Source: Symsagittifera roscoffensis (taxonomy: Eukaryota > Xenacoelomorpha > Acoela > Convolutidae). Taken from it: DNA of 64,000 nucleotides. Every line of letters starts with the position of its first letter. The stretch's first letter is position 1. Of the stretch, positions 46,581-56,815 are shown one piece after another. The notes under the pieces are model-generated. The model saw only the letters and a program-made list of their open reading frames with translations, was not told where the DNA came from and searched no databases. A program made the translations under genes and the position numbers. The stretch lies in the NCBI RefSeq assembly GCF_963678635.1, contig NC_087067.1, positions 40,320,379 through 40,384,378 on the forward strand, given 5' to 3'.

Positions 46581-46680
46581 TTTATGGCGTGTTAATTTGG
46601 TTGGCTGGCTATTTGGCCTCTGGGTTCATTGTACCATAGTGCTGTGTGTGGTCATAAGTGTAGCCATAATTGATTCATGG
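46581..46680 (+). pseudogene. Decayed tandem duplicate of GPCR exon 2
   Basis: About 130 bp before exon 2 the sequence repeats its splice-site region and first half: TGGCGTGTTAATTTGG before TTGGCTGGCTATTTGGCC, then TGTGTGTGGTCATAAGTG. In the matching frame it reads LAGYLASGFIVP and then a TAG stop; exon 2 reads LAAYLALVFIVPC. The TTTAG acceptor of exon 2 is TTAAT here, and a net insertion of about 8 bases breaks the frame. It cannot serve as a coding exon. It most likely comes from a local tandem duplication. Confidence 0.8.
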
Positions 46681-46726
46681 CCCATTCTCTTCTTTGATTA
46701 TAATAATGTTTATATGGTGTGTTTAG

Positions 46727-46865
46727 ATCGTTGGCTGCCTACTTGGCTCTTGTGTTCATAGTTCCCTGTGTGGTCATAAGTGTGGCCTATGCGAGGACTG
46801 CATGCATTCTCATGAGAGACAGCGTTGGTGCCGCAGATGACAGACACATGCGATCCAAACGAAAG
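46727..46865 (+). CDS. Rhodopsin-like GPCR, coding exon 2 (TM5 and intracellular loop 3)
   Basis: Follows the TTTAG acceptor at 46722-46726. It starts with A, completing the glycine codon from exon 1 (residue 210), then encodes SLAAYLALVFIVPCVVISVA and YARTACILMRDSVGA up to DDRHMRSKRK (residue 256). P223 and Y231 fall eight residues apart, as P5.50 and Y5.58 do in class A receptors, so this is TM5. The short basic third intracellular loop ends in RSKRK. The exon ends in phase 0 at AAG before GTCAGC, a weak donor. The next exon continues with AVRMFVAVV, a natural start of TM6. The 139-bp length and both phases fit, which strongly supports joining the exons. Confidence 0.85.
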
Positions 46866-47507
46866 GTCAGCAAAGTTCACTCCAGGGTTCAAATCCTACG
46901 GGTATTCCAGCAAAAAGGGTACCAAAAAGGCTTCAAGTAGGGTCTTTAATTTTACAAAATTAATATCGGTTGTAAAGAATGTTGCTCTAACTCAGAACTT
47001 AATTGAGTGAAGCATCTTTAGAGAAGGAACACTTCAAAACGCATTTCATTTTCTAACACTCAAATTAAGAAGAAAGAGATCGTCGAGTTCCTTTCCCTGA
47101 TCTTTAAAACGCTTTAATCACTCTGAAAGAGAAAATGTATCTATTTAGTTTCTGAGTAAACTAAAACATCAACTGATTGCTTTATCTTAAAGGGAAATAA
47201 GTCGCTTTCGACTACAAAAACCCGTGCCTGGTTTCAAAAACCATAGCTTTCCTGGCAATTGTTAGAGCAACACGCCACCCTCCTTATAAGGAAGCAAATT
47301 TTTCCATCATTTATTTAGCCTAGCTTTTCCATGACTCAAACACTATCAAATGATGTTGACATGACGTCTCTGAAAACAGAAATAATTTATCTAATGACAA
47401 TTAGTTTTTTCAGGATGACTATTTATAAAAAATAATTTGATGAATGAGGACCTAAACTGAAAACATTTTACTGTATTATACTCTAAGTCAAGAAGTGACA
47501 GACTTGA

Positions 47508-48025
47508 CCAAAATAGTTATCATGTACTTTTCATTCATAAAAACGTTTATCAGAAACTTTACACTGATGGAAAAAAGATTATCATACAATTTCTTTTTAT
47601 AGAAAACAACTTATATTTCTATGTTCTGAAAAAAAATTTATTGTTTAATTTCTGATGATGAAAAAGATTTTTATTACGCAACCCTAGAACCTTAAAAACT
47701 TATAAAAATGCATAGACCCGAAATTTCTGTGAAAATAACATGCGTATCAATTTTTTATCATTAGAATTCTATGACTAGCCCTTTTTCATAAGTGAAAACA
47801 ATTAGGTCTTTAAATTTACAATTTTGTGTTTTGCGCTAGAAACGATAGCGAAAGGTTTTACTAATTAGGAAATCATGCAGGCTACGTGTGCATAGTGTAT
47901 ATGGTTTGTGATTTATTTGCGCAATATTTTTTATGGAAAAAATGCTAGTCATACAATTTGGACATAATGTAATTTGATAAGATGAGCTTTTTCCATAGAT
48001 TTTGAATATGAAAATCTTGATCATA
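47508..48025. mobile_element. Highly decayed CCCGGGTTGACC foldback relic
   Basis: GACTTGACCAAAATAGTTAT, ATCATACAATTTC, TCTATGTTCTGAA, GGAAAAAATGCTAGTCATAC and GATGAGCTTTTTCCATAG follow the order of the family copies, without intact ends. Confidence 0.45.
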
Positions 48026-48334
48026 GAGTCATTGCATTTTGGAAATCAGATTTTGGAAATCAACTCAGATAGTTTTTTCCGCCCGAACTTTGCTCGATTT
48101 TTGGCCTTTAAGTTTTTCTATTCTAAGATATTGTTCTAGTTTTTTTGGATCAAATTGGTTCCGACTGCCGTTTGAATGGAACAGTTTTGATTAAAAAATG
48201 TTCAATAATCTAGAAAACTTGAATTCGGTCCATATCAATTAGTTAGAAACATGATTCGATTCGAATAGGAAATTTTTATGATCAAATAGCTCGACTTAAA
48301 TCAATTTTTAGGATAATTACTGTAAATAAATTGT

Positions 48335-48475
48335 TCGATGCATAAAAAGTCGGCCACTCACTATTTTCAAACCCCAGTTTGTTAATGAACGCTAAAATTT
48401 CAATTGACGAAATTAGTTTGAATAAAAAAGCAAACCAGATATAAAATTTAATTCTGGGAAAAAACGGAACCTTTC
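48335..48475 (+). repeat. Family A right-end fragment
   Basis: TTTTCAAACCCCAGTTTGTT, AATTTCAATTGACGAAATTA, GTTTGAATAAAAAAGCAAAC and a TTCTGGGAAAAAACGGAAC end resemble the right half of the 28675 and 32108 copies. Confidence 0.5.
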
Positions 48476-49507
48476 AAATACCCTAACTCCCCAACGACCT
48501 TAGAACTTAAACACGATTTAAGTTTCAATTAGCCTAGTCTCAGTACAAGGTCGTGGCGATAATAACCGGCCCTAACTTTTATATGGAGTTTGCGACCCTT
48601 TTTGGATTTTCGGATGTTTCACATATGGCCTGTTTGAACGGTACCAGGCCCTAATTCACTTAAATAGCGTTGAGTGGAAAAACAATTGACGCTGAGGTTT
48701 TTTGGCCGTCAGAAATCAAATTGCTCTCGAAATTTTCCTTATGTTTGAAAAAACTGATCGCACGTAAGCTTCTCTGTTACGATAACATTTTAACAAGACA
48801 TCTCAAAAGCTCTGCTAAGTTATCAATAATTGCTTGAAGAGAAGAGTTTTCTACTTTCTTTGGAACAAAAATGGTCAATTTGAGCCATCACTTGTCTGTT
48901 TTCTCCAAATGTTAATCTAAAAAATTCTGATTTCTCTTTGGCGGAAAATAAGGTAGATGTTCATTGAAAAACAGCAGATGTTGTTTTTTTTTTGGAAATC
49001 TTAACGGCACATTTTTTAAAATTAACATATCAGTTGTATTTCTTTAAATCTGCAATTCTTTTTATGACCATCGAATTAGAGCAAAATTTTTCACTGCAAG
49101 CACTTGCAATGTTATATATATAAATATATATATGCTACTCAAAAGTATGCTTTTAATCAAAAATGGAGGACAGTTTTTTCTTTTTTTGGATGTTAGAAAC
49201 AAAATAGAAGATGAAATTCATGTTAAAATTTTTACAGATAATCTTTTAACTATTTAGAAACAAGAAAAAAATTACTTTTACATTTTCTGTTAGACTTTGC
49301 GTGTGATAAGATATTTCGAAAAGTGAGTGTTTGAATCTAAGTTTCCATTTGTGTTTTGCAAAATTCTTACATTTTTTGTCTGAACTTTTTTCTATAGTCG
49401 CCTGCAGTACAATACTTATAACTGTGATGAACCCAGAATGTTTTGAAGGTGGGCATTAATTTATTTTTCAATGCTGCGATCAATTTGATTCATGGCTTTG
49501 CTTGAAA

Positions 49508-49900
49508 TGTTCTATTCAAATGCAATGCTGATTTAAATCATCAAGAATTTTTCAAAAAAGAAGATTCAAACGCTGTTTTCTTGAAACTGAGTTGTTGAAA
49601 AATTAATGTGAACAAAATTTGCCAAGAATTATACCGGAAATAATATGATGCAATTTGTTTGGGAAAACATGGTTCAAAATTGAACTCTAAAATGGCTCAT
49701 TTTGGTTCATTTTAACCAACAGAAATTTATGCCAAACTACATGGTAAATTGCCGAGTCTCCTTGTCAATATGTGCCTTTTATATAACTCAACATAGTTTA
49801 AATCTCCAGAGACTTGTTATCCTACAGATGCATATCTCTTGTGACTTTTTTTGGAGATATATACTTTTTATATTCTTGTTGAGACCCAGGTTTTTTTGGA
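49508..49900. mobile_element. Probable decayed relative of the Tc1-like foldback MITE
   Basis: CAATGCTGATTTAAATCATC resembles the CAGTGCTGATTTAAATTAAC end at 45748. The following blocks (AAACGCTGTTTTCTTGAAAC, TGAACAAAATTTGCCAAGAA, TTCAAAATTGAACTC, GGCTCATTTTGG, TGCATATCTCTTGTGAC) keep the same order. The other terminus is not found. Confidence 0.45.
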
Positions 49901-50984
49901 GATTAAATTTTGTTTCTTGTAAAATTTTTATTCTCGTTTAGACATATGAGAAGGTGCTCACTTTTATGTTACTTGCCAAAAAAATTTCAAAAAATCATAG
50001 TGTAAATAACGATTTCCTAAAGAAGCAAAACGCGAAATTTTTGGAAAAAAAAACTTTGGAACATAAACTTGCTCACTCGGTTTTCTTTGTTCTCGTTGCT
50101 TTTTGTTTTATATGTAAGCTTTCAATTTTCTTTGTTTTGTCTCAAAAAACAGAAACCAGTGAAAAATAAAAAATTAAAAAAAGATTATACCCTTTCTTTT
50201 CTTATACGAGTAAAAATCAGAAGCAATCAATGTTAATCGATTAGAATGAAATGGCAGTAGCGCTTATGCTAAAAATGTATGTTTGAGTAAGTTTGGAATT
50301 CGAATAGGGGTTGTTAAGGCTGAAATTTTTGTAAGTTCAGTGAAAAATGTTGCGAAACTATTTGGAGATAATAATCAATTACAATCAATCATACTGAAGT
50401 TCACATAGAATATTAGCGACTGAATTGAACTTAAATGGATTGTGGCTTCACAGAAAAAAATATACAATGAAAAGTAATCAGTTTTTTGTCGAAATTTGTA
50501 AAAGTAGTGTCTTATGAAAATTTAAGACAAATTATTTTTCCAATACAATGATTTTATAACTAAAACTCTGGTGTAGGACAACTTTTTCTGAACAAGTATT
50601 GACTTTATTAAAAGAATCCGGTTTCTACCTAGTACTGTTATTTTTTCACTTAATGATTTTTGCCTAAATTAGCTATCCAATTTTTTTGACTCAACATTAA
50701 TCTTCAGAAAGCTACACAAGTATAAATTTTATTTTTTTTGTATATAATGCAAAACTACAGATGAAAAAATTTTAAAAGCGATTAACTAAAAAATTCAAAA
50801 GTTTTGGTTTTCTCATGTTAGTTTGTTATAGCTTTTTTAACCTAAGGTTGTTGTTGAGTTATGAAACTTTTCCAAAACAAAACAAAACGCTTCTGGTTGC
50901 TCTTAAAAACTCACAGGCTAATAGGAATTGAATAGATCCATGTTTTCATCTAGATTCAAATTTGAATGTTTTTAGCGCAGTTTA

Positions 50985-51450
50985 TTCTGACTTTTGAAGA
51001 AAGTGACGGAATATTGTACTCGGGCTGATTTCTTTCTCCAGACAAATTCCGACTTCAAACTTTTTTGACGGCATTTTGATATCATCTAAAAGATATTGTT
51101 GTCTTCAGCTCAAATTCAAAAAGGTACTTCACCTCTGATCATTTTTCGAAAAGTAATGGGGTTTTAAGTATTGTTATTTTGGCTAGTTTGGGACAATCAG
51201 CGAGCGATATAATTCGCGCTATTAACGCGTAAGCGGAGGTTTAATCCTTCTGAGAAATCGTTCCAAATTAGTTGAAGCAGGCTATTTGCCATAATAGTTT
51301 TAGTACTAGAAGCAAAATCGATCACTGTTCTTTATATGGAGTGTGGTTCGATGCTTTTCAAAAAATTCTATAAAATGAACACTGCTCCATAGACGTTAAA
51401 AAGCAGTCGGGGAGTTCAGGGCGTCGCCCTGATATGAGCAGTCTTGTTCG
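50985..51450 (-). repeat. Family A dispersed repeat, near-complete, minus orientation
   Basis: On the plus strand from its right end: TGACTTTTGAAGAAAGTGAC, GTACTCGGGCTGATTTC, ACAAATTCCGACTTCAAAC, CTCTGATCATTTTTCG, GTTTGGGACAATC, TATTAACGCGTAAGCGGAGG, CGTTCCAAATTAGTTGAAGC, TTTATATGGAGTGTGG, AACACTGCTCCATAGACG and GGGCGTCGCCCTGATATGAG at the left end. All landmarks are present. Confidence 0.8.
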
Positions 51451-52506
51451 CTCGGCATTTGTGATGGATTTAAAGTGCACATAAAGCGAACCGTTTAAAG
51501 TATTCAACCTCTTATATTTAATACCTAAACTAATTTTTGGCTATTCAAAATCTTATTGAATTTAAACTCAACCCAAGATGACACAAAAATTAAATGTTTT
51601 CATTATCGCTGAAATTAAAACCCTTCATGTAAATTGACGCAATTCAAAAACTTTTTTTGTAGTAGATCTTTGTCACCAGACATTTTTGCGCGGGTAATAT
51701 TCAAAAATTCATAAAAATTTCAATAGTTTTTTAATCTGGTTCACTCGTATATCGATCATCACTGTCAACTGCGATCGTTCTTGCTCGACGCAAGAATTGA
51801 CCCTGTGGACTATTCTTGGTTACATCGACATATTTAATTTGGGTTGAAAAGCGGAGATTCGGTCAACCCATAAAGTTGATACAAATTCGACCACAAATTC
51901 AACCTGGAGTGTAAACAAGCTAAAGTGGATAAATTAAAGCCCATTCAACCAAATGCTTTCATCTGACAAAAATGGCTGCCAACCGTTAAAAATGCGCCAG
52001 ATTCTCGCGTAAAGTTTTCTCTTGATAATTCATCGTATTCTTTCTGTTCATTTCGTATCTGCAAGGCCTAATACATCATTATGGTTATCATGATGCTTCG
52101 ATTGTTTCACAATTTAAGGCTCATTCAAACCTGAACTAATTTTCCTATTTGAACTCTATATGACAACAGATCAGGTATAATCGAATGACTTCCCTAATTA
52201 GGTTGTTTACGTCAATACTCATCCGTTTTTCGATTTGTTTGGTTCATTTATTAACTCTAGCAGATTAAGATTCGCAGTTTTCTCAAGGGAGCATAAATTG
52301 CAACCAAATTGTTTCCTGAAAAAAAAGTATTTCCTGTAATCACTTTAGTAAACCATGAAACAGCCCCTATGGATTTGAAGACAGCTAAATAAATAACCTG
52401 TAATAAAATTGAAAAGAAAATTAAAACAATATTATCACCGTAACATAAAACGTAGTAGGAGGTTAACTTGATTTTGAACCAAATTACTTTGCTTTATATA
52501 GATACA

Positions 52507-53166
52507 CGGGACGTTAGGAAATTAGACGACAAGCAAATTAGACGACCCGTAAGTCACTGTAATTAGACAATATAACTTCTTGCGCGCAAAAAGTTTGTCG
52601 ACATTTTTTTAGATCGATCAAATTGATTTTCCAAGCTCTTTCAAAGCACTAAAAAGACATTTGTTTCGGGCACATTTTCTGGGCCGCAGGCGGAACTTTG
52701 AAATAACAGGTCAAAAAGGGGTTTTGGGCCACTTTCTTGAAAATTTTGACCAAAAAAATTGCGTTTATCGGCGCGCGCTCCCCCGTCGATATTAGTGCAT
52801 ATTGGCGCCAAAGGCGCCTGTAAAAACATTTTAGGGTCAGTCACAAAAAGGGATACCTCAAAATAGTACAAAGGGGGACCTTTTGGGTCGGCATAGGTTC
52901 GAATACCTAGATTGACCACAATTTAAAAATTTATGCATTTCAAAAAAGTACCATAATTTTTCTATTTAATTTTATATGATAAATTTTCTTTAATAAATAA
53001 CTTCGATCAGTTCTGTGATGCTATACTGTTTTTGTTTTTGTGTAACTTCATTTCAAACAAAAAAATTTATTGGCCCAGTTTTTATTGTCTAAGTTTTCTA
53101 TGGACTACCGTCGTAATTTTGGTATTTTAAGGTCGTCAAATAGGCTTGTCGAATTTCATAGTCCCG
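52507..53166. mobile_element. CGGGAC-ended inverted-repeat element carrying a hAT-type MITE fragment
   Basis: Left CGGGACGTTAGGAAATTAGA, CGACAAGCAAATTAGACGAC; right GGTCGTCAAATAGGCTTGTC, GAATTTCATAGTCCCG. These are inverted with small differences. The inside at 52585-52920 is a partial copy of the hAT-type MITE, so insertion happened into or next to this element. Confidence 0.6.
52585..52920 (+). mobile_element. hAT-type MITE copy lacking clear termini
   Basis: TTTTTTTAGATCGATCAAAT, TTTTCTGGGCCGCAGGCGGA, AACAGGTCAAAAAGG, CGGCGCGCGCTCCCCC, ATATTGGCGCCAAAGGCGCC, AACATTTTAGGGTCAGTC and GGGGGACCTTTTGGGTCGGC match 19178-19600 closely. Confidence 0.75.
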
Positions 53167-53907
53167 AGATGCACGACAACAAATTTAGTTTCCATAGACT
53201 TCTCGCACTCAGTAAAAAGAGAAAATATTCGAATAAACTACAATTATAAACAAATTTTTATAAAAGTTATAACTATTTACATGAGACATTTTATAATGAA
53301 GATAATACAGTTTAAAATTCATTGTAAAAACAACATTTTTCAAGAACTTAAAGGAGAATTTGAAAAATTTTAATCGTTAGTATTATATGTAGAAAATCTC
53401 CTAAATTCAGTTATAGTAAATTAAAACTTGTTACTTTGCGAACTTGTTATCACACAACAAAAGTATCTTATGATGGATTATAAAATTGCTGTCAAAAAAT
53501 CTCCAATTTTGAGATGCCTTTTCACATTTAGGCGCATTGGAACACAAAACTTTACCAGGATACGAACTTTTCATAGATGTCTCTTTATAGTAATTGAAAG
53601 GTTTCCACGTTAAATGAAAAAAATGAGCCGAGCTAATCATCAATACAAAACAATGTGCTACTATTTTGCTGAAAGAAAAAAAATTGCATCATGAGCAAAA
53701 TTTCATGAGTACAAAATTAAAACAATTATTAAATATATTTACTAAAATATTTTGAATTTATAGGTTTTAATTCGTTTTAAAACTAATGAAACGGTTTTCC
53801 AACTTTCTATATAAATCAACGTCTATGAAAAGTCTAATTTATAAGCAATCCTTATGCAAAATGTAGAAGTGTGATATAAAATATATTGTAATCGATTTCA
53901 ATTACAA

Positions 53908-54135
53908 AAAGTTCAAAAACTCATTGAAGAAAAAATGAAATAGAATCAATTATAATACCATATAATTGAACAAAAGTGGACTATTTCATTTTAAGATAAA
54001 AAAATCGTAGTTCAATTTTAAAATCAAAAACCTACTGAAGAAAAAATGAAATAAAATCAATCATAATCCCATATGATTGAACAAAAATGGATTATTTCAT
54101 TTTAAATTTAAAAAATCCTTGTTCAATTTTAAAAG
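53908..54135. repeat. Two-copy tandem repeat, 111-bp unit
   Basis: GAAGAAAAAATGAAAT starts at 53926 and 54037. Both units continue AATCAATTATAAT or AATCAATCATAAT, CCATATAATTGAACAAAA or CCATATGATTGAACAAAA, TATTTCATTTTAA and GTTCAATTTTAAAA. Confidence 0.85.
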
Positions 54136-54921
54136 CTTTTTATTTTTTATAATATATTATAAAGACAGAGCAAAAAATTTATATTTTATCAATTATCAAT
54201 TTTTTTTTATTTAATGCAGGTTCTTCTATCATTAACAAGCTTATGCTTTTTCTGAATTGTCTAAAGTCATGCGATTTAGTTTAAAATGACGCAGTCTTGT
54301 TTTGAGAGGTGCTGATTTTTTGAAAACAGTTTTTGTAAGAGTTGGACCAATTGACTACATCCAAGTTCCCATAAAGCGCCAAAACTCCAATATTTTATCA
54401 GAATTTGAGTAACTTTTGTAAGTTTTTGAGAAAAAGCGCCAAAAATGATTCCGTACATCATTAAAACATTCAAACGGGTAAAAATTAATGCACGTTAATC
54501 AAATAGATGAATATTTAGACAAACAAATGAAGAGGAAAACAAAAAAATGCGTCAGTGCAATAAGATATATAAGAAAAGAACACCCCACTGCTCCTAATTT
54601 TGCGGCTTTTTTGTTTTGAAAGATTGTGTGAAAGATTGAATGAAAGAAAAAATGTCCGTTTGCAATAAAAAATGATAGAGAGGTGGTATACTTTTTCAAC
54701 TATGGGAAACCTAAGGAAGATTAGGGACCTGAAAAAAAATCGCTAACTGTTTGTTGTTTTTTTTTGAAGTTAATGGTGGCATTTATTTTACTCACTGACT
54801 CGGGAAATTCATCTTTTTCAATTATATTATTTTTTGTGGCTCATTTTCAAGAATCAAGAATATCATTTTTATGATTATTCTTGATTACTGTGATTAATAT
54901 GATTATGATTTTGACTAGTAT

Positions 54922-55537
54922 CCCGGGTTGACCTCTACTCACGAAAAATGTTTATCCTACAATTCCATAGAAGAAAAGTATTTATCATACAACTTCATAC
55001 TCGTTGCAGGCTGAATATTTCATAAAAAAGAAACCGAATTGACTGAGGATTTTTATGCGAATCCAAACTTGAAGTTTGTAATGCTTTTATATTGTCAGAT
55101 TACTTCACTTTGTCAACAAAATCAGGCCCTGATTTTCGACAAGTAAGAAGTAAGACTAAATCTTTCTAGCCAAATGCAAAAATTGAAGGTTTTCATTCAT
55201 AGTTCTGAGTGAACTATTACATGTTTGCTCATTCAATTACTACTCAAATGTACTACTCAAGTATCTGTGAGATTTCTTTCTCTCAACCATGGGATATTTG
55301 TGCTGGGAAATCTTTGGTTAGAGAGTATTCGGACGAACACAAACGTAATTAGCACAACTCGAAAAATATTAAATTTTTGATTAATGGAAGATTGCTTGTC
55401 ATAAAAATTTCATATATGAAACAATTCTCATCGTTAAGTTTTCTCGCAATTTTCTGTACGTATGGAATGTACGAACTGTTTAAATTAACTTTTTCCCTAT
55501 ATGAAAGTTGTAGGCCAATCATTTTCGGTCACCCGGG
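54922..55537. mobile_element. CCCGGGTTGACC foldback element directly before GPCR exon 3
   Basis: Starts CCCGGGTTGACCTCTACTC and ends ATTTTCGGTCACCCGGG, flanked by AT on both sides. The edges have TTATCATACAACTTCATAC, CTGTACGTATGGAATGTACG and CCCTATATGAAAG blocks of the family; the middle is different. Its right end lies 28 bp before the first base of exon 3, so it must sit within or beside the branch-point region of intron 2. Confidence 0.7.
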
Positions 55538-55565
55538 ATGATTATGAATATTGTTTGTGATTTAG

Positions 55566-55768
55566 GCTGTTCGGATGTTCGTTGCGGTGGTGAGTATGTT
55601 CCTGGTAACCCGACTGCCCGTGTTCGCAGTGTACACATTCCTGGCGTTCAACGACGCCTTCTACGAGCGTCACGAGATTCTGTGTGACCACCTGCTCACA
55701 TTCGCCAACATACTCTATAACACTTCAGCTGCAGTCAACCCCGTCATCTACTGTCTCATGAACGAAAA
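55566..55768 (+). CDS. Rhodopsin-like GPCR, coding exon 3 (TM6 and TM7)
   Basis: Follows the TGATTTAG acceptor and is in phase 0 with exon 2. It encodes residues 257-323 plus two bases: AVRMFVAVVSMFLV then TRLPVFAVYTFLAFNDAFYE (TM6 with P274), an extracellular loop, and ILCDHLLTFANILYNTSAAV plus NPVIY (TM7; N314, Y318). The NPxxY motif is intact. The CWxP motif of TM6 reads TRLP, so W6.48 is replaced by R272 while F268 (F6.44) is kept. The exon ends at a GTGAGT donor (55769) after CLMNE. The next residue should start helix 8, so at least one more exon is needed. The exon is clearly richer in GC than the DNA around it, as expected for a conserved coding exon. Confidence 0.92.
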
Positions 55769-56264
55769 GTGAGTCACCCTTTCTTCACGCTTATTTTAGA
55801 CTATGCAACCTTGAGATTGAGAAAAAAAGTTGAGAAATAAGAAATTGCAACTTCTTTGTGGCATAGTTGTATCAGCCACTAAGATTTTTAGAAACTTCAC
55901 TAGTTTCATCGCACTCAAATATTGTTAGGACACCCACAATCTTTTCATGAAAAAAAAACGCGAATGCGTTTTTCTATTTCTTATGATGTTAATGGAAGTT
56001 GTCTGAAAGCCTTAGGTAAATTTCGGCTAGCTTCAATTGATTTGCATCTGAGGCTTACTTTTGCATTTGTTGTTTACGAAACCTATCGCAAGTAATTGTC
56101 ACAAGTAACTTTTTATTTAGATTTTTTGACTCAGAATTGTTGTCTACAAATACATGTCAAAAATATCTACCATTGTAATCTTTTCAAATGCTCACGAAAC
56201 GTTTGTCCAGGAATAATGCCTTTTTTTAACTTGTGTGCTGATAAATATTTCATTGATCCATTGA
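55769..56264. other. Non-coding stretch after GPCR exon 3
   Basis: Starts with the GTGAGT donor. A possible acceptor at 56119-56120 (TTTTTATTTAG) would place a phenylalanine in the helix 8 position, but the reading frame then runs into a family A repeat. I do not accept it as an exon. Confidence 0.5.
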
Positions 56265-56815
56265 TACAAAACGGCTTGTATCAGGAGGGTGAAGCCCTGA
56301 AAGTACCAAATCCCTTTTGAAAACTATGGAGTAGTGTTTTTTAACGAAAAATGCATAAAACTTTAAGCAAAAAAAGAAGAAAAAAATTTAATTTATTTTT
56401 TTAAAGTTTTTTTTTCAAAAAACATTCCCCTACATGCAATGAAAAAGCAGATTGATATAGTTTGCGTGCAGCAAATTTTTAAATGGAACAAAGAGCATGC
56501 CTCAATTCAACTTGGAACCATTTCTAATACGGATTAAATCTCCGCTTAGCGTTAATAGCACAACATATATCGCGCATTAATTGTCCCACGTTGGCAAAAC
56601 TGGCAGTTTATAAACCGCCATAAGTGTATAATTTTACGAAATAAAACCGCAGTACAAATATTTAAGTTTTTTTGAATTTGAGCCCAAAGAAAGCATATCT
56701 TTCGAATGATAGGAGATTTGCAAGTTAAAAAGTCGAAATTTATCTTGATTAGAAAAAAAGACCACGAGCACAAATATTCAGTCACTTTCTCCGAAAGTTG
56801 GGACAATGAATAGCA
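56265..56815 (+). repeat. Family A dispersed repeat, near-complete copy
   Basis: CGGCTTGTATCAGGAGGGTG, AAGCCCTGAAAGTACC, CTATGGAGTAGTG, CCCCTACATGCAATG, GCCTCAATTCAACTTGGAAC, ATTTCTAATACGGATTAAAT, CTCCGCTTAGCGTTAATAG, ATCGCGCATTAATTGTCCCA, AAAAAGTCGAAATTTATC, CACGAGCACAAATATTC and CCGAAAGTTGGGACAA. Additional fragments are at 56940-57010 (AAGACTTCTCGTATCAGGGC) and about 57115-57195. Confidence 0.8.

Larger units (their letters stand above)
26023..46726 (+). other. GPCR intron 1 (about 20.7 kb), filled with repeats
   Basis: Begins GTGAGTGC and ends TTTAG before exon 2. The two coding phases fit: GG from exon 1 plus A from exon 2 gives glycine 210. Inside are SINEs, family A copies, hAT and Tc1-like MITEs and foldback elements, listed separately. 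Gaps with nothing recognised are 26040-26860, 26970-28420, 29850-31280, 31500-32100, 32610-33660, 34650-37550, 37680-38220 and 38450-40690. No second host gene was seen. The length assumes no unrecognised small exon lies within. Confidence 0.85.
46866..55565 (+). other. GPCR intron 2 (about 8.7 kb)
   Basis: Begins GTCAGC and ends TGTGATTTAG before exon 3. It holds foldback elements, family A copies, MITE relics and tandem repeats, listed separately. Nothing was recognised at 46870-47500, 48480-49100, 49910-50980, 51460-52500, 53170-53900 and 54140-54920. An AT microsatellite (TATATATAAATATATATATG) is at about 49112-49134. Confidence 0.8.

Noticed and set aside
46866..46900. GGTTCAAATCC as a tRNA B box just after exon 2
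   Set aside because: No A box or cloverleaf pairing at the right distance; a single short match.
56121..56320. Possible GPCR tail exon starting KFLTQNCCLQ
   Set aside because: Phase and phenylalanine position fit, but the tail lacks helix 8 basic residues and the last 55 bases run into a family A repeat.
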